From Luidia sarsii (Eukaryota; Echinodermata; Asteroidea; Paxillosida; Luidiidae), in assembly GCA_949987565.1 (NCBI GenBank), contig OX465104.1, positions 26,016,137 to 26,080,136 of the forward strand: a stretch of 64,000 nt of DNA, written 5' to 3'. Each line of letters starts with the position of its first letter. Positions within the stretch are counted from its first letter, which is position 1. The position numbers and the translations under genes were made by a program. Shown here piece after piece: positions 23,744-34,700 of this stretch. The notes beneath the pieces were generated by a model that saw only the letters and a program-made list of their open reading frames with translations, was not told where the DNA came from and did no database searches.

Positions 23744-23861
23744 CCATGTCACGGAGTCGCCGCTACCAGTCAACAGCCTCATCAGCAGGAGTCCCACCAG
23801 GCAACCCAAGTAGGAGCAACATCTCTACAGGAGTGCAACATGGTCAAGCTACTCATCAAGG
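23744..23861 (+). CDS. Candidate exon, duplicated copy 2
   Basis: A repeat of 22802-22919 with the same acceptor and donor contexts, 942 bp downstream. I see no base difference between the two copies across the exon. If both are used in tandem the reading frame would shift, because 118 is not a multiple of three. Alternative use or a non-functional duplicate is therefore more likely. Confidence 0.3.
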
Positions 23862-26800
23862 GTATCCACGCTTTTATAATGTTGGTGGTGAACTTTACGG
23901 GTTTTGGCACAGGTACAGGTGCCGGTATAATGTTGGTGGTGCACAGGTGTTTAAAAGTATCCGCCATTTGACTTGTCATGGAAACAACGGGTTTTGGCAC
24001 AGGTACAAGTGCCGGTTTAATGTTTAAAAGTATCCATTTGACTTGTCATGGAAACAACAGGTTTTGGCACAGGTACAGGTGCCTGTATAATGTTTAAAAG
24101 TATCCATTTGACTTGTTGTCATGGAAACAACAGGTTTGGGCACAGGTACAGGTGCCGGTATAATGTTTAAAAGTATCCATTTGACTTGTTGTCATGGAAA
24201 CAACAGGTTTTGGCACGGGTACAAGTGCCGGTATAATGTTTAAAAGTATCCATTTGACTTGTTGTCATGGAAACAACAGGTTTTGGCACGGGTACATGCT
24301 TTGTTAAATTTTTCTCCCCATGACCAGCAGGAAAACAGTGAAAATTGAATGTTACAAGATATTGTAACAATTAGGGTGTGTATGTGTTTATCTACTATTA
24401 ACGGGTGTTTAAAAGTATCCATTTGACTTGTTGTCATGGAAACAACAGGTTTGGCACGGGTACAGGTGCCGGTATAATGTTGGCAGTGCACACAGGTGTT
24501 TAAAAGTATCCATTTGACTTGTTGTCATGGAAAAAAATGAGTTTTGGCACTGCTACTTGTGCCGGTATAATGTTGGTGGTGCACACAGGTGTTTAAAAGT
24601 ATCCCTTTGACTTGTTGTCGTGGAAACAACAGGTTTCGGCACAGGTACAGGTGCTGGTATAATGTTGGTGGTGCACACAGGTGTTTAAAAGTATCCATTT
24701 GACTTGTTGTCGGGGAAACAACAGGTTTCGGCACGGGTACAGGTGCTGGTATAATGTTGGTGGTGCACACAGGTGTTTAAAAATAACCATTTGAGTGGTT
24801 GTCATGGAAACAACGGGTTTTGGCACAGGTACAAGTGCCGGTATAATGTTTAAAAGTATCCATTTGACTTGTTGTCATGGAAACAACAGGTTTTGGCACG
24901 GGTACATACTTTGTTAATTTTTTCTCCCCATGACCAGCAGGAAAACAGTGAAAATTGAATGTTACAAGATATTGTCACAATTAGGGTGTGTATGTGTTTA
25001 TCTACTATGAACGGGTGTTTAAAAGTATCCATTTGACTTGTTGTCATGGGAACAACAGGTTTGGCACGGGTACAGGTGCCGGTATAATGTTGGTGGTGCA
25101 CACAGGTGTTTAAAAATAACCATTTGACTTGTTGTCATGGAAAAAAATGAGTTTTGGCACTGCTACTTGTGCCGGTATAATGTTGGTGGTGCACACAGGT
25201 GTTTAAAAGTATCCCTTTGACTTGTTGTCGTGGAAACAACAGGTTTCGGCACAGGTACAGGTGCTGGTATAATGTTGGTGGTGCACACAGGTGTTTAAAA
25301 GTATCCATTTGACTTGTTGTCGGGGAAACAACAGGTTTCGGCATGGGTACAGGTGCTGGTATAATGTTGGTGGTGCACACAGGTGTTTAAAAATAACCAT
25401 TTGAGTGGTTGTCATGGAAACAACGGGTTTTGGCACAGGTACAAGTGCCGGTATAATGTTTAAAAGTATCCATTTGACTTGTTGTCATGGAAACAACAGG
25501 TTTTGGCACAGGTACAGGTGCCTGTATAATGTTTAAAAGTATCCATTTGACTTGTTGTCATGGAAACAACAGGTTTTGGCACGGGTACATACTTTGTTAA
25601 TTTTTTCTCCCCATGACCAGCAGGAAAACAGTGAAAATTGAATGTTACAAGATATTGTAACAATTAGGGTGTGTATGTGTTTATCTACTATGAATGGGTG
25701 TTTAAAAGTATCCATTTGACTTGTTGTCATGGGAACAACAGGTTTGGCACGGGTACAGGTGCCGGTATAATGTTGGTGGTGCACACAGGTGTTTAAAAAT
25801 AACCATTTGACTTGTTGTCATGGAAACAACAGGTTTGGCACGGGTACAGGTGCCGGTATAATGTTGGCAGTGCACACAGGTGTTTAAAAATATCCATTTG
25901 ACTTGTTGTCATGGAAAAAAATGGTTTTGGCACAGGTACAGGTGCCTGTATAATGTTGGTGGTGCACACAGGTGTTTAAAAGTATCCATTTGACTTGTCA
26001 TGGAAACAACAGGTTTTGGCACGGGTACAAGTGCCAGTTTAATGTTTAAAAGTATCCATTTGACTTGTTGTCATAGAAACAACAGGTTTTGGCACGGGTA
26101 CATACTTTGTTAATTTTTTCTCCCCATGACCAGCAGGAAAACAGTGAAAATTGAATGTTACAAGATATTGTAACAATTAGGGTGTGTATGTGTTTATCTA
26201 CTATGAACGGGTGTTTAAAAGTATCCATATGACTTGTTGTCATGGAAACAATGAGTTTTGGCACGGGTTCTGGTGCCGGTATAATGTTGGTGGTGCACAC
26301 AGGTGTTTAAAAGTATCCATTGGAATTGTTGTCGTGGAAGCAACAGGTTTTGGCACGGGTACAGGTGCCAGTATAATGGTGGTGCACACAGGTGTTTAAA
26401 AATAACCATTTGACTTATAGTCAGGGAAACAATGGATTTTGGCATGAGTACTGGTGCCGGTATAATGTTGGCAGTGCGCACAGGTGTTTAAAAGTATCCA
26501 TTTGACTTGTTGTCATAGAAACAACAGGTTTTGGCACGGGTACATACTTTGTTAATTTTTTCTCCCCATGACCAGCAGGAACACAGTGAAAATTGAATGT
26601 TACAAGATATTGTAACAATTAGGGTGTGTATGTGTTTATCTACTATTAACAGAAACTATACAAGCTATCAGAACTTACGTTATCCATGGCTTTGTGAAAG
26701 CATGGAAATTATCTTGTTTTTATTTCTCCCCAAGACCAATATGACATCTCGTTGTGGCAACTTGAAATCTTCACTGTCATTCTTCAAATAATAGGATCTC

Positions 26801-27054
26801 CGAAGTGTGTTTTGCAGTGTTATCACATGTAGGCCTAGGGTTCGGGTAAAAACTGCATGGAACTTAGAGTATCATGACCAATTTTGTAGATCTTGCTATA
26901 GAAATCGGTCGCGAATCATCGATGTAAGTAAAAAACAATGTTTCTTCAATAGGCGATGATAAAATTAATCGGTGTGTTTTGCAGTATATCACACCAGATT
27001 TCCATGTAAAAACTGCCCCAAATTGAACTTTGCACAGGTTTGTGTCTTGTTTGG

Positions 27055-27262
27055 CCGGTCCTTTCAGTAGGGGCTAGTAGTTGTCCCAGAAGGGGCTAGT
27101 AGGGGCTAGTAGAGGCCTCAGTAGGGGTCCCAGTAGGGGCTAGTAGGTGTCCCAGTAGGGGCTAGTAGGTGTCCCAAAAGGGGCTAGTAGGTGTCCCAGT
27201 AGAGGCTATAGTTATTAGAGGCCTCAGTAGGGGGCAAGTAGGGGCCCCAGTAGGGGCTAGGT
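27055..27262 (+). repeat. GTAGGGGCTAGTAGGTGTCCCA minisatellite
   Basis: About nine imperfect units of roughly 21-23 bp lie directly upstream of the candidate exon at 27295. The C/T-rich tract that follows (TTTTTTTTCTCTTCCTC) would serve as its polypyrimidine tract. Confidence 0.85.
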
Positions 27263-27294
27263 TTTTTTTCTCTTCCTCTATGTGCATCTTGCAG

Positions 27295-27487
27295 GTGGTA
27301 CAAGGACACACCCTGACACACCACAAGAGATGCTGGATGCCCCTCGGAGCTGCACCGGACACTCCCTGGAGACGGTGGACGCGGTGATGGCTACCTCCTG
27401 GAGACCTTGTGACATCTTCGATGTACAGGATGCTGGCCGATATTCCAGAGACAGGATTTTCCCTCCTTTGAGCCCGGCGGTGACCAG
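27295..27487 (+). CDS. Candidate internal exon of an unrecognised gene
   Basis: This 193-bp segment has a strong acceptor (TGCATCTTGCAG) and a strong donor (GTGACCAG|GTGAGA). It is open in one frame throughout (63 codons, phase 1 in, phase 2 out), with non-repeat composition: ...DTPQEMLDAPRSC... and ...CDIFDVQDAGRYSRDRIF... The phase in matches the exon at 22802. No domain or family is recognised. A frame on the opposite strand is also long here, but its ends do not coincide with splice signals. Confidence 0.45.
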
Positions 27488-28105
27488 GTGAGAACCTTGT
27501 TATCTTCTTGGATCTGTTTTGTAGACGAGATCCACTACAAGGAACCAACTTCAAAGAGCTGCATCGTCGTACAAATCTGCTAAGCATGAATTGTCTGTCA
27601 AACCATTCCTTCATTGGATATTGTTTGCTTTGAATTAGACTATTGGTTGCCCCCCCCCCAAACAAAGTAAATACTGTAAATGAATAGATCAAACCAAATG
27701 AACATGGATATTCGACGGCTACCAATTTCTTTCCAGGCAACATTGTTATGCTTTTTTAAAAGCAAAATTGTGTGTTTCATTAGCTCTCTGAAATTGACCC
27801 CAGACTCCTGTAGGAATTGCCATGTCTAGGAGTCATTCAAATTCATCTCCTTATGGTACTAGATGAAGGATTCTGCCATTCCGATCCGTCCCTTGCCCAC
27901 TGGACAGGATGATTGATTATAGCCCCTGTTATGGCATTTGGCAGCTGGTCTGTTAAATACATTATAACTGTCTTCACAAAGATTTATTTTCAATGTCCAA
28001 TGGACAATCAATTCCAACCAGAAATGGATAAATTTGCAGTTTTGTTTTTGCTTTCGAGAAGCCATCTTGACCAAAAACCTACTGATGCTACTTTTTTCTT
28101 GACAG

Positions 28106-28245
28106 TCATGACATCACAGCAGTTCTGCTTCCTTTCCCACGTTCTGGATGCTGACCCAGGAGCTGCAGCTGAGAAAGACTTCCAGAGCCTTTTCATGACT
28201 CTCGGACAAATCTTCAAACCTCCTAGGTCCTCCATAAACTATTGA
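28106..28245 (+). CDS. Candidate terminal exon of an unrecognised gene
   Basis: The acceptor TTTTTTCTTGACAG precedes 28106. Joined in phase 2 from the exon ending at 27487, it gives a short tail and a TGA at 28152-28154. In another frame an ATG at 28108 opens 45 codons (...FCFLSHVLDADPGAAAEK...) to a TGA at 28245. Which frame is used, if either, cannot be decided here. It is followed directly by MITEs. Confidence 0.25.
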
Positions 28246-28256
28246 TAACTCTTTAA

Positions 28257-28478
28257 AGGCCCAATACAGCATTGGGAAGATCGGAAAACATTGATGTCCA
28301 AAGATTTCCTTCTAATTTACAGTTTGTAGATGGTCATGATAGAATCCCTTTTCTACTTTTTCAGATTACCATTTGAGCTAAGACCTTTGCAGGATTTCTT
28401 TTTTTGAATGTTTAATGGTTTAACACACAAACTGTGGCAATCTTTTCACTTTTACTAATGTTGTATAGGGCATTTATT
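28257..28478. mobile_element. TTAA-flanked MITE, family 1 (degenerate right end)
   Basis: It begins TTAA|AGGCCCAATACAGCATTGGG. The same family occurs intact at 61622-61969. The right end (AATGTTGTATAGGGCATTTA) is altered and abuts the next MITE. Confidence 0.65.
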
Positions 28479-28482
28479 TTAA

Positions 28483-29017
28483 AGGGTCTCTGCAATAGAC
28501 ACATTATCACTTAAATCCGTGCTTCAAAACTGTTATGCAATATTGCTAACAATCAAACTGTTTTTCACACTCGTTCTGGGGGTATATTTGCAAGCTTTAA
28601 GTTTTTTTGCTAATGAGAATTTCAGTATTCATGAGCAAAGTTGTGATGTCATCACAGGATCATGCAACAGAAACCCAATTGGTTGTGTACAAATCTTTCT
28701 GCAGACCAAACTCTAAACCTGTTGATTTACTGTCAAAATGTATGCTTCATAATAGTTTAGGGAAGGAGTTTTTCATCAAACCTAACCCAGAAGGATTAAT
28801 TTGCAGTTTGTATTCCTTATGTTTTTTAAACTGTGGGTTCCTGACATAACCTTACAATAGCGCCCTCATTTTCATAAGGATATTTCTAAACGTAAAAAAA
28901 GATGACCAATTTCTTACTCCACTAAGAAAAAGAAGCTTGCCAATATGTCTGTACACTTCAGATCCCTAGATGACAGCAGAAAATGAACTTGACTGTGATA
29001 CTTATTGCAGAGACCCT
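28483..29017. mobile_element. 535-bp MITE with TTAA target duplication (piggyBac-like)
   Basis: The left end TTAA|AGGGTCTCTGCAATA (28479 on) and the right end TATTGCAGAGACCCT|TTAA (to 29021) are perfect 15-bp terminal inverted repeats. They are flanked by TTAA, the target used by piggyBac-type transposases. There is no coding capacity, so it would be a non-autonomous element. Confidence 0.85.
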
Positions 29018-29021
29018 TTAA

Positions 29022-31277
29022 TTGGACCAATCAATGTCGAAATTGATCCACATAAGAAAATTAGGCCTTAATAAAGACCAATTACTGACCCCGTCTTTTT
29101 TAATTGGACCCAGCCAACAAATTTCACAGCCAGTACATGAACTGGCGACACTAAGTTGCAGTATATCCTTTGAGATCATGCAACTGTTTAATCTGCTTGC
29201 AGTCAAATAAAAAAATAGACTGTCCTTCCGTTCTTTGTTAAAGCATTCCATTTAAGATATCATCAATGCACACTGAGTTTGACTTTGCTAGATGTTTCCC
29301 AAATTGAAAAAAAGGGTCCACCAATAAAAGCAGTGAAAGTAGACACCTCAAGGAATTGAGGATGAGGGAAAACCCTTCCACATTAATTTCCCGAGGAGGG
29401 GAACAACAGGAAAAGTGATAATTAAATTGGAATAAATAATATTCTCACTAAATCTTCCTCTCCTCGACCTATGACGGAAACCTGGAGCCAATGCTTGATC
29501 GCTCTTTTTAGAGGGTCGGAAAGGAATTTCCAGACATTTTTCCCAAGTGGTTTTTTGATCTGTTTTTCGCCTTTCCCAGGTTTGAATGTTTTTGTGAATG
29601 TCATTAATTCACTTCATCTTTAATTCATGAATGTCATTAATTCACTTCATCTTGTTCATGGAACTAAGTATCTTAATGAGAACATGAGTAAGAAAATGTA
29701 ATGAATAATACTTAATATCAAAATGTGAGAAAAGTGCATGGTGTCTGTCTGTCTGAACTTGCCCCCCCCCTTTAAAGTTTATAATTCCAGCTCAAAATGT
29801 TCAATTTGTTGGTTTTAAGTTCAAAAATGTAAACAACTTTATATCAGTGTTTCCCTTGTGATATTTGCCCTTTAAAAGTGAGGTCATTATGATGCTATAC
29901 TGGCTTACAAACACCAAACAGTTTTGCTGTCAAAATGAATACTGATTATCTACCAAATAGTTACTGGATGTGGATAAGTTTAATACAAAATCAGTCTTGG
30001 GAATATGCCAAAATGTTGCTGCTTACTGATTAAAATGACCAAAATGCAAATCTTAAATATGTAGGCCTGACGTTTCGATCCCTGCAGAATTTGTCAGGCC
30101 ATCATTTGAAACAAAAATCAGTCATATTAGAAATATAATTCTCAAACATTAAGAGGGCCTGATGATTGAAACCCAGCATGACCTTTGAAAAAAAAAACTA
30201 TGATTGAAACGTCGGGCCCTCTAATTTCTTGTGAAATGTTCAATTATTTTTTATGAAAGTCAGGAATAGAGCCGTATGGAACATTTTTGTATTACTTATC
30301 TCATATCTGTAATGAGATTGGAAGGTTTTCATGGTGAGAATAGCAGGAGTGATAGGTTTGTGGTGACACCATGTACAATTCTCCCTTTTGTGAGTATGTG
30401 TGGTTCTGAAAAGAACCGGAGGAACTCGACGTTTCGAATGGTATACTCTGTTCATCTTCAGGAGACTGCTGAAGACGGACAGAGTATACTCTTCGAAACG
30501 TCAAGTTCCTCCAGTTCTTTTCAGAAAACACACATACTCACAAAAGAGAGAATTGTACATGGTGTCACCACAAACATATTGGCCCTTTTCCAAAACTAGG
30601 CTTAGGCTCCGGCTCCTGCTTAGTCTCTGTTATCCAAAACCTGAAACCACAGGTTGGACTTCTTTGGTGAGGTTGAAGCTTTGGATTCTTTTTCAAAGCG
30701 CAGTGTAACATTCAAACATGAAACTAAAGGCTTCCGGTTTTCATGCCTTGTACTTTAAAATGTATGTAAGAAAGAAAGACAAAGCCGGAGCCTAAGCCTA
30801 AGCAGATGAACAACTAAAAACACCTTTTTCACAATACAGAGAGACATCGGAGCAACAACAGTGAGGGTTTGGTTCCAAAACCTCATTTATTTCAAAGAAC
30901 GAAAGTTAGACCAAACGATATGTTTACATTAACATTTAGATATTCCAAAACAGTTTTGGAGTCAAAACAGTTTTGCAAGTAACCTTCTGTAGGTGACCCC
31001 TTAGGCAGATTACAACAGATGCATCCTGGCCACTTATCTCACTCTAAATATCCTCCAAATAATCCTTCAAGAAGATATGTTTTAAATATTCATAACTGTT
31101 CATATTTTTTAGATGGTTTAACATTTTTGAAAAACAGAAAAGACCAATGCTTGTGTTACAGTACTGACAAAATCAATGTCTTAATCCTTAAAGGTAGGGT
31201 CATGAAATGAGTCTATTACCAAAGTCAATATTTTAAAAGCATCTCTCTAAATTTTTCAAATAGGATATCTTTTTTTT
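29022..31277. other. Intergenic region with dispersed repeats
   Basis: AT-rich, with no recognised gene. It holds a family C hairpin repeat (30057-30230, GACGTTTCGATCC type) and the foldback element at 30356. The segments AAGCCTAAGC/GGCTTAGGCTCCGGC near 30600 and 30785 form a further inverted pair. Confidence 0.55.
30356..30575. mobile_element. Foldback element, best preserved copy (about 220 bp)
   Basis: The left arm (GTTTGTGGTGACACCATGTA, GAACCGGAGGAACTCGACG) and the right arm (its reverse complement, ending GGTGTCACCACAAAC) pair along nearly their whole length, each about 105 bp. Related pieces lie at 1936, 3011, 50270 and 63040. Confidence 0.85.
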
Positions 31278-31350
31278 AAATGGCAAAGAAAACTTTGACG
31301 TACCAGTCCTCTTTCCATTTGAGCTATCCAGCCCTTTCCAAATAGTCAAG
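31278..31350 (-). repeat. SINE family A fragment
   Basis: The minus strand reads GGGCTGGATAGCTCAAATGG followed by a shortened head and TCAAAGTTTTCTTTGCCA. The middle is deleted. Confidence 0.7.
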
Positions 31351-31462
31351 TAGTATTTATTTTTATTTTTTTTCATGTGTTTCTGATGAATAATTGAAAA
31401 AAAAACAGTAAATAGAGAAATCTGCCTTTCATTCTGCAGAAAACTATTAAGATATCTTAAAT

Positions 31463-31580
31463 CTCAAAAGTTAGAGGGCCTGACGTTTCAATCCTAGCAG
31501 GACCTTTCTCAAAGGCCTTTCTCAAAGGTCTTTGAGAAAGGTCCAGCTAGGATCAAAATGTCGGGCCCTCTAACTTTTGG
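31463..31580. repeat. Family C hairpin repeat
   Basis: The arms CAAAAGTTAGAGGGCCTGAC and its reverse complement flank GATCCTAGCAGGACCTTTCTC-type inner arms. A palindromic unit of about 118 bp just downstream of the CLUAP1 stop codon. Confidence 0.8.
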
Positions 31581-31700
31581 GGATCATGTATTGCAGGTCA
31601 TTTTAATCAGAGAGCAGTTTGCAACAGTTTTTGTATCAACTTCATTACAGACCAGAAAAATGCGAGTGTAAGAGACACTCCAGATGCATGGGTTCCGAAT

Positions 31701-34700
31701 CTAAAAGTCATTATCACTGTCATCAGCCTCTTCATGTCGTCGACCTTTCCGCACTGAAGGTCCCTCCACCTCCAAGTCATCGCTGTCACCATCGTCATCA
31801 TCCAAGAGGTCATCATCGTCAACGCTGATACTATCATCATTGATTGATGAGCCACTTCCATCCTGGGTCAAAGATCAAGAGGGGGAGGGGGTTAATGAAG
31901 GTTAGGACCAATTAGCATTGACGTTTACAACTGTTGCTATTGGCAACAGCACGTCCACGTCTGAGATGAAGACTGCTTGGTAACATCGTCAGTTGACTCG
32001 GAGTTATGAACTTGGTTTCATGCCTAATCTTGCCATGTAATTTCAAATTCAAATTCACTTTGCCTTTAAGAAAGGTCCTGCTAGGATCGAAATGTCAAGC
32101 CCTCTAACTTTTCAGATTTCAGGTCATTTTAGTCAGTGAGCAGTTTGCAACAGTTTGTATTTAATTGTGCCAGCGAGCCTCAAAGTGGTTAAGACCTCTG
32201 CACTAGACAGCAGGAGTCGTAGGTTCCAATCCCGCCCGAGCTGTCTGAAATGTTTTTATCAGGCATCGGGCAAAGCACTGAGCATTCAGTGCTAATTACG
32301 TTGAGCAGGGCAAAAACCTCATTGAATCACAAATTTGAGAAAAGAAATCTTCCTCTGGTTTCACCACTGCTGGACACGTGGTACCAGATATAATTTGTGA
32401 TTGGAATATAGTATTCAAACCTACTAATGGATTAAAACCAATCTCTAGTTAGCTTCCCACTAAAGGTTCATTTTCAGTCCACTTTATGTCCATTGAAATT
32501 TTTGGCTGTGCACGAAAAAAGAAGTAGACTTCCCCATATGAAAAAAACCAAAATTTCTGATTTTGGTTCTAGGTAATGTTTTCCGAGAAAAAAATCTGAA
32601 GCAATGAAACTCCCTAATGTTTTCCTTTATCAAGAAATTGGCACTCAATTGCTGAGTTATCCCTCACGTCCAGTTTAGATTAAGACTTTCCATTTCTGGA
32701 AGGTTAAGGCAACCTTTCGGGGGGGGGGGGGGGGGGGATGAAGAAAAAAGGGGCGAAAAGGGAAAAACAACTTACATCATCACTGACGTCACCTCCCATA
32801 CTTCCAAAGACCTTGGGGTTATTATTTCTGACGCCACCTGAAGGACAAAAACATTTTATTGGTTTAAAATCTAGACATATACTAGAAAGCCACTTATACT
32901 TGCCAAAGGAAACATTTAGCATAAAAGATTGATGTTTGTGCTTGTCAAAATTCAGAAGAAAACAAAAGTTTGACTAAAACAGGGTCAAATCCAACAGTTT
33001 TGTGGAAGGTCTCAATCCAATCAGATTTTCTGTCCTATTTTCATAATAATGTTTAAATTTCCAGTCAGTGTGTATTTCATTTACTTGAAGATTAAAAAGC
33101 TGCTGGTACTGTGTGCATCCTGTTATAAATACAGTAACTGTTGTTTGCATCTGAATGAAAATGGGGCCGTGATCCCAGGAAATATACAGAAGTTTATGTT
33201 AAATTACTGGCACCAATTACTGGCTGGATAGCTCAGCTGGTGAGAGCAGTGGTACATTAAGCCTAAGGTCTCAAATTAAAGTTTGGATCTAGTCAAATTT
33301 TTGTTGCTACTTTCAGAAATAGAAATAGAAATGAGTAGATTACCTGGTATTTCTTTGCATTTTTCAGAAATAGAAATAACTAGATTACCTGTTTTTTATT
33401 TGCATTTTTCATAAATACAAATGAGTAGATTACCTGGTTTTGGTCGTTCCCTACGAGGGGGCGGAGCCTGTCGTTGCACCTCCTCACTCCCACTTTCAGT
33501 TCCATCTTCGTCATCGTCCTCTTCATCATCATCATCATCGTCATCGACAACATCTAGTCCTGAGATCTCATCACCTCCCAAGATGTCATCGGATATTCTC
33601 ACCCGTGCATCTTCCTCCTTAAGACGGCTCTGCATGCGTTTCATGCTGCTCTCATTCTCCTGAAGTCAAAGATTTTAAAAGGACAAAATCTGTTTGCCGT
33701 CTTGCTGTTGTTTAAAATCTGTCAATCCCTTCTCATTTTTCATTTTACATCCTGTAAGGATAAGAAACATCAGACTGACTCATTTTTGGATATTTACATT
33801 TCGGTAATTTTAGTCAGTAAGCAGTTTTTTTTACCCCGGTACTCTGAAAATATTTCTTTAAATAGTACATTATTTTTTACTCACTTAAGCTGGCAACGAG
33901 AAATTTGCCAGAAACAATCAGATAAAAAAAATTCTAACAAAAAGGAAATGAATGATTTTTAAGTATTTTTGGGGGGTAAACTTTGGCTAAAGCCTGTCTG
34001 AAAATAATGTTTGCACAGTGACCAAAACCTGAAAATCCATCAAATTTTCTTAGACATTATTAAATTATGGCTAAAACATCCTAATTTTCAACATTTCTAT
34101 AATCTTCAAATCTATTCTGGCAAAGTCCTCAAACCGTCTCTGGCCTGGGCAAATCCTTCCCAAAATATTCTGCATTATTGTGCATCAAATCTATCTTGCT
34201 ACCTCTGCCCTGGCAAAGTCTTCAAGCCGACTCTGGCCTGGGTAAATCCTTCCCAATATATTCTGTTGAGTATGATTTTTGAGGGTGATCACAGAGGCTA
34301 AATCCTCCTTTTCCAAGTTTGTACAAACCTCAAATCTATCCTGCTCTGCCCTGGCAAAGTCCTCCAGCTGACTCTCCAGATAGGTCAAGTTTCTGAACCG
34401 TTCCAAATATGCCTCATACTGCTTCTCAAGATCCACTTCCAGTTTCTCATATTCATCCATGAAGGCTGGTCTGTAATGTACACAAAGAATACGAGAAAAA
34501 GCAATATGAAAACTGCGCAAAACACTTGTTAACAAAATATCCCAAAGCAATTATCAAAAAGTGTCAATCTCGGGTACGACCATGCTTAATTAGAATATTC
34601 ATAGCAAAGGAGCTTGAATATTCATGATCCTACATTGAACATAACTCTGGAGTCATATTTATTTATGATCAGACCTTATGCACTCATGAGGATGCGTTGT

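Larger units (their letters stand above)
21740..26560 (+). repeat. 92-bp minisatellite, copy 2, with higher-order structure
   Basis: This is a long array of 92-bp units with shortened variants (for example TGCCGGTATAATGTTTAAAAG). It is interrupted by two copies of a segment carrying a candidate exon, 942 bp apart, and by five copies of a roughly 120-bp insert containing CCATGACCAGCAGGAAAACA and ATTGTAACAATTAGGGTG. Confidence 0.9.
18879..26650 (+). repeat. Composite repeat block, copy 2 (expanded)
   Basis: The same order of parts as copy 1: leader 18879-20314, 58-bp array 20315-20885, spacer, 9-bp array 21166-21435, 28-bp array 21455-21672 and 92-bp array from about 21740 to 26560. The 92-bp array is roughly three times longer than in copy 1. 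It contains two inserted copies of a candidate exon (22802 and 23744) and five copies of a non-repeat insert (TACATACTTTGTTAATTTTT... near 24293, 24903, 25586, 26099 and 26540), so it has higher-order structure. Confidence 0.9.

Noticed and set aside
17900..26600. Many 60-120 codon open frames rich in Pro/Val or Trp/His/Arg
   Set aside because: They follow the 92-bp minisatellite unit and change frame with each indel.
27162..27743. 193-codon minus-strand open frame
   Set aside because: Its ends do not fit splice signals and it spans a minisatellite. The plus strand has matching acceptor and donor sites.
33480..33600. Independent Asp/Ser-rich gene
   Set aside because: The acidic stretch is CLUAP1 exon 9 on the minus strand; the plus-strand frames are shadows.
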